A stretch of DNA of 11,360 nt from Victivallaceae bacterium (GTDB lineage Bacteria; Verrucomicrobiota; Lentisphaeria; Victivallales; Victivallaceae): assembly GCA_028698975.1 (NCBI GenBank), contig JAQVVK010000061.1:1-11360 (forward strand), read 5' to 3'. Each line of letters opens with the position of its first letter. Position 1 is the stretch's first letter. Below are positions 6,951 to 11,360 of this stretch, in pieces. Position numbers and translations under genes: made by a program. Below the pieces are notes generated by a model. It made no database searches, had not been told where the DNA came from, and saw only the letters and a program-made list of their open reading frames with translations.

Positions 6951-7413
6951 ATGCCGTCGGGCAGGGGGTGCGATATAACCGCGACGATTCGCCCCACGGG
7001 TGAAACCCCTGACCGATGTATTCAAAGCCGTATTTCTCGTAATAGCCGATGTGATCGGTGCAAAGATAGGCCGCGTTGAACCCGAGCCGCGCCGCTTCGG
7101 TTCGCGCATGGTCGAGCAGGCGTGCGCCGAGCGCGTGGCCGCGAAACGGTTCTTCGATGTAAAGCGCGCAGATATACGGCCAGATGTCCATGCGGCTGAC
7201 GAAGTCGTTGGTTATCAACCCGACGCAGCCGACGGTCTTGCCGGCTTAGGTGCGCATTATATACCACTGCGGCAGCGGGGCCGTACTTTTTAAGCAGGCG
7301 GAGAGGCAGTTGCGGTAAACCGGCGCATTGCCCCAGTGCGAAGTAAAGACCTCAAGAAACGTTTCCAATTCTGCCGGATTTTCGCGGAGCGATACCATCA
7401 AAAAATCATTCAT
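6949..7413 (-). pseudogene. GNAT-family N-acetyltransferase interrupted by an in-frame stop
   Basis: Read on the minus strand from ATG 7413 the frame encodes MNDFLMVSL and continues 55 codons to QWYIMRT. A TAA at 7246-7248 follows, then the same frame continues 98 codons (AGKTVGCVG, then about 89 more residues) to a stop at 6949. The second part has the GNAT acetyl-CoA-binding signature in FRGHALGARLLDHA and the late-fold DHIGYYEKYGFEYIG. Bridging the stop gives about 154 residues, the usual size of a single-domain GNAT, with no frameshift. The gene is therefore a nonsense pseudogene or carries a base-call error; CAA, GAA or AAA are one-step ancestors. The start has GGAG just upstream inside the end of rmuC and overlaps it by 8 bp. 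The acetylated substrate is unknown. Confidence 0.8.
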
Positions 7414-8782
7414 TATCTTCTCCATCAAATGGTAACGAGGTCGTCTCGTCGTCGGTTTCAACGTTGGCGGGGCGTAAACGCTCCGGCAGACTCTTTTCCC
7501 GTTTCATACGCACCCCGAGTTGGCGCAGTTTTTCGCCGGGGCCGACAATGCTGTGTTTGCCTGCGCCGCCCTTGAGCTTGTCGCCGGCCTTGACGTATGA
7601 ATCACGCACCGCGTCAAGTTGAGTGCCGATCTTGTCGAAATCGTCATAAAAAGCATAAAGTCGCTCCAAAAGCATTGAAGCGGTCTTCAATATTTCGGCC
7701 TGATTGCGCTCCTGATCGGCTCTGGTCCAGGCGATCTGGATAATCTGAAGCAAAGCCATCAGGTTGACCGGGCTTACGATAAGCACCTTGCGGTCAAACG
7801 CTTCGCGCCACAGACCGGGGTCGGCCATCATCGCCAGCTGGTGCGGAGCTTCGTTGGGGATGAACATGATGACGAAGTCCACCGCCTCGCGGTCGCTCTT
7901 TTTTACATAAGCCGAATAATTTTTGCGGACCAGTTCGTCAACATGCGAACGCACACTTCGCACATGACGGGCGAGAGCTTCGGCGCGCGCGTCGTCGGTT
8001 TCGGCATTCATATAATCGGTGTAGGCGGCCAAACTCACCTTGCTGTCTATGATGACGTCGGCTCCGTCCGGATAATGCACGACAACGTCGGGACGCATTT
8101 TTGAATTGAGTTCGTTGGTGAGCGCGGCCCCGGATTCGTCGCGCAAGGTGGCCTGACACTCGTAATGCACACCGCGACGCAGACCGGAATTGCGCAGGAT
8201 CTCTTCCAAAATCATCTCGCCCCAGTTGCCCTGGGTTTTGTTGTTGCCCTTGAGCGCGGCGGCGAGATTGTCGGCCTCGGTGCCGATCTTTTTGGTGGCT
8301 TCCAGCATCTTCTCAAACTGCGAACGCAATGTGGCTCCGAGCTCGACGTTTTTGGTTTTTACCTCCTCAAACGCGGTCTTGAATTCGGTTATGCGCTGTT
8401 GCAGCGGCGTGATGATCGCTTCCATCTGTTCGCGGTTGTTCTTTTGCAGCGAACCGCTTTTTTCGGTCAACAGTTTTTCGGAGAGGTTCTTGAATTCTTC
8501 GCGCAGAAGATCGGCCTTGACTTTCCAGTTCTTCTCCTGATCGGCACGCTCGGTGTCGAAACGCCGGGCGAGTTCGGATGCGTTCTCCTTGAGTGCGCGT
8601 CGCTCAGCGGCGAATGCCTCGGCGCGGGCGGCGGTCTCCCGGGCGTGGGATTCGGCGAGCATGGTTTTCTCCTTTTCCGCAAGCACGAGTTCGCCGCGCA
8701 GTTTTTGCTCGCGGCCGCGCAGAAGCAGAAACACCGCAACCGCTCCAGTGAATACGCCTCCGATCAAAAAAACAAAATTCAT
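7406..8782 (-). CDS. rmuC: DNA recombination protein RmuC
   Basis: A 458-residue RmuC-family protein, implicated in limiting DNA rearrangement at inverted repeats and carrying a predicted restriction-endonuclease-like core. In order: one N-terminal hydrophobic segment (about 3-21) that probably anchors it in the membrane; a long charged coiled coil (about 25-175); then the RmuC domain with NWGEMILEEIL near 186-196. Next is the putative nuclease core MRPDVVVHYP (D232) followed by VIIDSKVSL (D246, K248). The conserved FIPNEA lies at about 307-312. Length is normal for the family. AAGGA lies about 7 nt before the ATG (8790-8794 on the + strand), with a good promoter upstream. It heads a short minus-strand unit with the overlapping GNAT pseudogene and is transcribed away from rarA. 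Confidence 0.95.
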   Translation of the reverse strand: MNFVFLIGGVFTGAVAVFLLLRGREQKLRGELVLAEKEKTMLAESHARETAARAEAFAAERRALKENASELARRFDTERADQEKNWKVKADLLREEFKNLSEKLLTEKSGSLQKNNREQMEAIITPLQQRITEFKTAFEEVKTKNVELGATLRSQFEKMLEATKKIGTEADNLAAALKGNNKTQGNWGEMILEEILRNSGLRRGVHYECQATLRDESGAALTNELNSKMRPDVVVHYPDGADVIIDSKVSLAAYTDYMNAETDDARAEALARHVRSVRSHVDELVRKNYSAYVKKSDREAVDFVIMFIPNEAPHQLAMMADPGLWREAFDRKVLIVSPVNLMALLQIIQIAWTRADQERNQAEILKTASMLLERLYAFYDDFDKIGTQLDAVRDSYVKAGDKLKGGAGKHSIVGPGEKLRQLGVRMKREKSLPERLRPANVETDDETTSLPFDGEDNE

Positions 8783-8817
8783 TTTTACATCCTTATTGGC
8801 ACATGTTACTACTTATT

Positions 8818-8846
8818 ACTATAACGGCAATGTGCTGCTAAATCAA
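8818..8846 (-). promoter_or_regulatory. Sigma-70-type promoter for rmuC
   Basis: On the minus strand, TTGATT (complement of 8841-8846) and TATAGT (complement of 8818-8823) are 17 nt apart. The predicted transcription start is near 8811, about 29 nt before the rmuC ATG, leaving room for its ribosome site. The -35 box overlaps the dyad at 8843-8860. Confidence 0.6.
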
Positions 8847-8860
8847 GCAAGTGCGCTTGA
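8843..8860. repeat. Short dyad over both -35 boxes; possible operator
   Basis: TCAAGC (8843-8848) and GCTTGA (8855-8860) form a perfect 6-bp inverted repeat with a 6-bp spacer. It overlaps the rmuC -35 (8841-8846) and the rarA -35 (8857-8862). A dimeric regulator bound here could block both promoters. The symmetry could also arise simply from two back-to-back TTGA-type -35 boxes. Confidence 0.35.
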
Positions 8861-8885
8861 AATTGCCCGGTTGCGAGTGTACATT
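8857..8885 (+). promoter_or_regulatory. Sigma-70-type promoter for rarA
   Basis: TTGAAA at 8857-8862 and TACATT at 8880-8885 are separated by 17 nt. The predicted transcription start near 8892 is followed by GGAGGA at 8895-8900. The -10 box is weaker (four of six consensus positions) than that of the divergent rmuC promoter. Confidence 0.5.
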
Positions 8886-8906
8886 TTCATTTACGGAGGA
8901 ATGACG

Positions 8907-10211
8907 ATGCCGATTCAGGAAAGTTTGTTTGCCGACACCGCGGCTCGACCGCTGGCCGACCGGATGCGCCCCGGCTCGATTGCCGAGATTTACGGGCAGG
9001 ATCACCTGCTCGGCGAAGCGGCTCCGCTGCGGCGCATGCTCGATTCCGGCCGGTTGTCGAGTTTCATCCTCTGGGGGCCGCCCGGGTGCGGCAAGACCAC
9101 GCTGGCCCGGCTGCTGGCCAATGCCGGCAATATGAACTTTGTCGCATTGTCTGCGGTGTTTTGCGGCATTGCCGATTTGCGCAAGGCTTTTGACGAAGCC
9201 AAGAAACGGCGTGAATACGGTGAAGGCACTTTGCTTTTTATCGACGAGATCCACCGATTCAACCGGGCGCAGCAGGATGGTTTTTTGCCCTATGTCGAAA
9301 ACGGTACGGTAGTATTGGTGGGCGCGACCACCGAAAATCCATCATTTGAGCTGAACAGCGCGCTTTTAAGCCGCTGCAAGGTGTTTGTGATGAACTCATT
9401 GGATCACGACGCACTGGCCAAAATATCGCATCGTGCCGAAGCGGTCACCGGTCGGCCGCTGCCGATCGACGCCGCCGCGCTTGACGCGGTGATCGAGTTG
9501 GCCGACGGCGACGGGCGGTATATGCTAAACCTTATCGAGAGTTTGTACGATTTGGTCAAGCCGGGGGAAATCCTCGACGCTGCGGCGACGCTCAAACTCG
9601 TACAGCAGCGCGCCCCGATCTATGACAAGGATCGCGAGGGGCATTACAATCTGATAAGCGCACTGCATAAATCGTTGCGCGGCTCGGATACCGACGCCGC
9701 CTTGTATTGGGCGGCCCGCATGCTGGCCGGGGGCGAAGACCCGCTTTACATCCTGCGGCGGCTGACCCGCTTTGCCTCCGAGGACGTCGGGTTGGCCGAT
9801 CCCAACGCGCTGGTGATGGCGACGGCGGCCCAGACCACCTATGAGCGGCTGGGTTCGCCGGAGGGCGATCTGGTGATAGCCGAGCTGGTGATCTATCTGG
9901 GCAGCGCGCCCAAGTCAAACAGTGCCTACAAGGCATGGGGGGCGGCGCAGCGGGCGGCCAAAGAATTCAGTTCGCTCATGCCGCCGGCTCATATTCTCAA
10001 TGCGCCGACCAAACTCATGAAAGAGATCGGTTACGGCGACGGTTATTGTTACGATCATGATACGCCGGAGGGGTTCTCCGGTCAGAATTACTTCCCCGAA
10101 AAAATGGCTCGACAGCGTTTTTACCGCCCGGTGGAGCGCGGTTTTGAGCGTGAGATTTCGCGCCGCATCGCCTATTGGGATCGTCTGCGTGCGGAGAAAA
10201 AACAGAAGTGA
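8907..10211 (+). CDS. rarA: Replication-associated recombination protein RarA (MgsA), AAA+ ATPase
   Basis: A 434-residue clamp-loader-like AAA+ ATPase that acts at stalled replication forks and single-strand DNA ends. Visible features are an N-terminal PLADRMRP segment and Walker A GPPGCGKTT at 57-65. Walker B is LLFIDEIHRF with DEIH at 113-116, followed by the sensor segment GATTENPSF. The C-terminal clamp-loader-like/tetramerisation region includes SALHKSLRGSD and AARMLAGGEDPLYI. Length and domain order are normal. The reading frame stays open well upstream into antisense rmuC, so the start was set by the ribosome site. GGAGGA at 8895-8900 lies 6 nt before ATG 8907, whereas ATG 8901 abuts it. 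The stop is 10 bp before the next gene, suggesting co-transcription. The divergent neighbour rmuC is also a genome-maintenance gene. Confidence 0.96.
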   Translation: MPIQESLFADTAARPLADRMRPGSIAEIYGQDHLLGEAAPLRRMLDSGRLSSFILWGPPGCGKTTLARLLANAGNMNFVALSAVFCGIADLRKAFDEAKKRREYGEGTLLFIDEIHRFNRAQQDGFLPYVENGTVVLVGATTENPSFELNSALLSRCKVFVMNSLDHDALAKISHRAEAVTGRPLPIDAAALDAVIELADGDGRYMLNLIESLYDLVKPGEILDAAATLKLVQQRAPIYDKDREGHYNLISALHKSLRGSDTDAALYWAARMLAGGEDPLYILRRLTRFASEDVGLADPNALVMATAAQTTYERLGSPEGDLVIAELVIYLGSAPKSNSAYKAWGAAQRAAKEFSSLMPPAHILNAPTKLMKEIGYGDGYCYDHDTPEGFSGQNYFPEKMARQRFYRPVERGFEREISRRIAYWDRLRAEKKQK

Positions 10212-10221
10212 GAGTGATTAT

Positions 10222-11040
10222 ATGGAATTCACCACGATAACCAGCAGCCAAAACGAAGCGGTCAAGCATGTGATAAAACTGCGCGACCGCCGTCCGCGTG
10301 AAAAAGAAAAACTCACCGTGCTGGAGGGGTATCGGGAGCTAACCCGCGCCCGCGAATACGGTATGGAGATCGTCGAAGCCTTTTTCGCGCCGGAAATGTT
10401 TCTTGGTGAAAACGAGATGCCGTTTCTGGAGAAGCTGGCCGGGGATGGGGCGCGGGTCTGTCAGGTCGCGCCGTTTCTGCTGGAAAAGATGGCCTATCGC
10501 GAACGCCCCGAGGGGTTGATCGCGGTGGCAAAAATGAAGCGTCATACCTTGGCCGATCTGCCGGTGCGTCCTCGCGGGCTTTATCTGGTGGCCGAGGCGG
10601 TGGAGAAGCCGGGCAACCTCGGCTCCATGCTGCGCAGTGCCGACGCCGCCGGGGTGGACGGATTCATCATCTGCAACAAATGCACTGACATCTACAATCC
10701 CAACGTGATCCGGGCCAGTACCGGAGCCTTGTTTTCGGTGCCGCTTGCCGAGGCGGAAAATCAGGAAGCATTTGACTGGCTTAAAGCCAATAACATCAAG
10801 ATATTGGCGGCAACTCCGCATACCGACACGATTTATACCGATGTGGATATGACGCAGGCGGTGGCGATTGTGGTCGGTACCGAGCAGACGGGGCTTACCG
10901 AGTTGTGGATGAAACACTCCGATTTGCCGGTGGTGATCCCGATGCTGGGCAAAATCGATTCACTCAATGTCGCAACCGCCACAACCATATTGCTTTATGA
11001 GGCGGCACGTCAACGCAAGTGGATGGTGAACCGCGATTAG
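10222..11040 (+). CDS. TrmH/SpoU-family RNA 2'-O-methyltransferase
   Basis: A SPOUT-class, SAM-dependent RNA ribose methyltransferase of 272 residues, probably acting on 23S rRNA or tRNA; the exact target cannot be read from sequence. The N-terminal part (about 1-105, with ITSSQNEAVKH and VLEGYREL) is the small substrate-binding domain common in RlmB/TsnR-like members. The catalytic trefoil-knot domain shows motif 1 EKPGNLGSMLRSADAAG at 128-144 (N132, R138). Motif 2 is IVVGTEQTG at 216-224, and motif 3 is IPMLGKIDSLNVATA at 239-253. All key positions are present. ATG 10222 was chosen because homology begins there and the upstream codons overlap rarA. The ribosome site is weak (GAAG/GAGAG), consistent with translational coupling to rarA 10 bp upstream. 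Confidence 0.94.
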   Translation: MEFTTITSSQNEAVKHVIKLRDRRPREKEKLTVLEGYRELTRAREYGMEIVEAFFAPEMFLGENEMPFLEKLAGDGARVCQVAPFLLEKMAYRERPEGLIAVAKMKRHTLADLPVRPRGLYLVAEAVEKPGNLGSMLRSADAAGVDGFIICNKCTDIYNPNVIRASTGALFSVPLAEAENQEAFDWLKANNIKILAATPHTDTIYTDVDMTQAVAIVVGTEQTGLTELWMKHSDLPVVIPMLGKIDSLNVATATTILLYEAARQRKWMVNRD

Positions 11041-11043
11041 TGT

Positions 11044-11120
11044 CTTTTGACCTAACGCCGCTTGCGCGGCTGCGGAGCAGAGCATTTACAAAAGGCGTTG
11101 TGAGAAGATAGGATCAAAAG
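11044..11120. repeat. Imperfect inverted repeat A after the methyltransferase gene
   Basis: CTTTTGA (11044-11050) pairs with TCAAAAG (11114-11120) and CCTA (11051-11054) with TAGG (11109-11112), one base bulged. AACGCC (11054-11059) can pair with GGCGTT (11094-11099). A competing inner hairpin GCCGC-TTGC-GCGGC occupies 11057-11070. It begins 4 nt after the methyltransferase stop. A T-rich stretch (TTTTG at 11121-11125) follows, so it may act as a weak terminator. Confidence 0.55.
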
Positions 11121-11159
11121 TTTTGTCTATAACAAGGTTTTTGTGAGTAAGCAAGGCCG

Positions 11160-11221
11160 CGGCGGGCTAAAAATTTTTTGGACGCTTCGCTTAAAATTTT
11201 TTGTTTAGCATACGCCCGCCG
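11160..11221. repeat. Inverted repeat B enclosing an A/T-rich direct repeat
   Basis: CGGCGGGC (11160-11167) and GCCCGCCG (11214-11221) form a perfect 8-bp stem. It is extended by TAAA (11168-11171) with TTTA (11204-11207) across a 6-nt bulge. Inside, the 11-mer AAAATTTTTTG occurs twice in direct orientation (11170-11180 and 11193-11203), separated by a short GC-containing core. The arrangement is clear; its function is unknown. Confidence 0.6.
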
Positions 11222-11227
11222 ATATTA

Positions 11228-11299
11228 CCCCCAAAAGTTGCCACCCTCGGCGTTTGAGCCTCGGGTCCCGCTTACGCGGGCTTCGGGTACTTTTGGGGG
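11228..11299. repeat. Inverted repeat C: 11-bp outer stem with two inner hairpins
   Basis: CCCCCAAAAGT (11228-11238) and ACTTTTGGGGG (11289-11299) are perfect complements. Inside are two hairpins: ACCC..GGC/GCC..GGGT at 11243-11266 with a two-base internal mismatch, and a perfect CCCGC-TTAC-GCGGG at 11267-11280. This gives a branched, multi-hairpin fold 72 bp long. No poly-T run follows. The remaining bases to 11360 show no gene or other signal I can support. Confidence 0.65.
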
Positions 11300-11360
11300 A
11301 GCCCCCGCTCTCCGTTCCTCCGTGCGGCTACCGCCGTACTCGTCACTTCGAGTAATGATG

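Noticed and set aside
6949..7218. Separate short GNAT gene starting at TTG 7218
   Set aside because: It would lack the N-terminal half of the fold, has no evident ribosome site, and the missing half is in the same frame just beyond a single stop codon.
8553..8906. Upstream extension of the rarA reading frame by 118 codons
   Set aside because: It is mostly antisense to rmuC, has Ser/Arg-rich composition without RarA homology, and the GGAGGA site places the start at 8907.
10057..10221. Upstream extension of the methyltransferase frame
   Set aside because: It overlaps the conserved end of rarA in another frame and the family N-terminus begins at ATG 10222.
11050..11103. Resemblance of the AACGCC/GGCGTT block to an integron attC site
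   Set aside because: The left side ACCTAAC fits RYYYAAC, but the right side GTTGTGA does not fit GTTRRRY and is not complementary beyond the first bases. No integrase or cassette is visible.
11229..11360. Open minus-strand frame of about 44 codons entering from the right edge
   Set aside because: It is a translation of inverted repeat C and GC-rich flanks, with low-complexity Gly/Arg/Ala composition and no recognisable protein motif.

Overview
The window (11,360 bp, GC-rich) looks like a chromosomal segment of a strictly anaerobic, fermenting bacterium. The reason is the pairing of a bifunctional ethanol-forming AdhE with a cluster encoding two different [FeFe]-hydrogenase proteins. The lineage cannot be fixed from this sequence: a clostridial or a PVC-type (Lentisphaerota-like) anaerobe would both fit, and this is only an impression. 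Promoters close to the sigma-70 consensus and ordinary Shine-Dalgarno sites are visible.

Left part (1-6950, + strand): the 3' three quarters of adhE, then a tight five-gene hydrogenase operon ending at a strong intrinsic terminator (6921-6950). Gene order is thioredoxin-fold [2Fe-2S] protein; sensory-type [FeFe] hydrogenase with a PAS domain; SpoIIE/PP2C-type phosphatase with an unassigned C-terminal domain; a second thioredoxin-fold [2Fe-2S] protein; and a catalytic-type multi-cluster [FeFe] hydrogenase. This matches in composition the hfs (hydrogenase-Fe-S) operon known from Thermoanaerobacterium saccharolyticum. The likely logic is that the catalytic hydrogenase disposes of electrons as H2. 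The PAS hydrogenase, which has Ala in place of the proton-relay Cys, senses H2 or redox state. The phosphatase carries that signal onward. AdhE is the competing electron sink (NADH to ethanol).

Middle part (6949-8782, - strand): rmuC followed, with an 8-bp overlap, by a GNAT acetyltransferase gene broken by a single in-frame TAA. These converge on the hydrogenase operon.

Right part (8907-11040, + strand): rarA (AAA+ replication-recombination factor), divergent from rmuC with back-to-back promoters, then a TrmH/SpoU-family RNA methyltransferase. The last 320 bp (11041-11360) hold no convincing gene but contain three successive imperfect inverted repeats, probably a structured or dispersed intergenic element.

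The most noteworthy observations are: the sensory hydrogenase/phosphatase module beside adhE; the unassigned domain on the phosphatase; an internal ribosome-binding site exactly at the AdhE domain boundary; a near-leaderless promoter arrangement for the hydrogenase operon; a dyad spanning both -35 boxes between rmuC and rarA; the nonsense-broken GNAT; and the palindromic 3' region.
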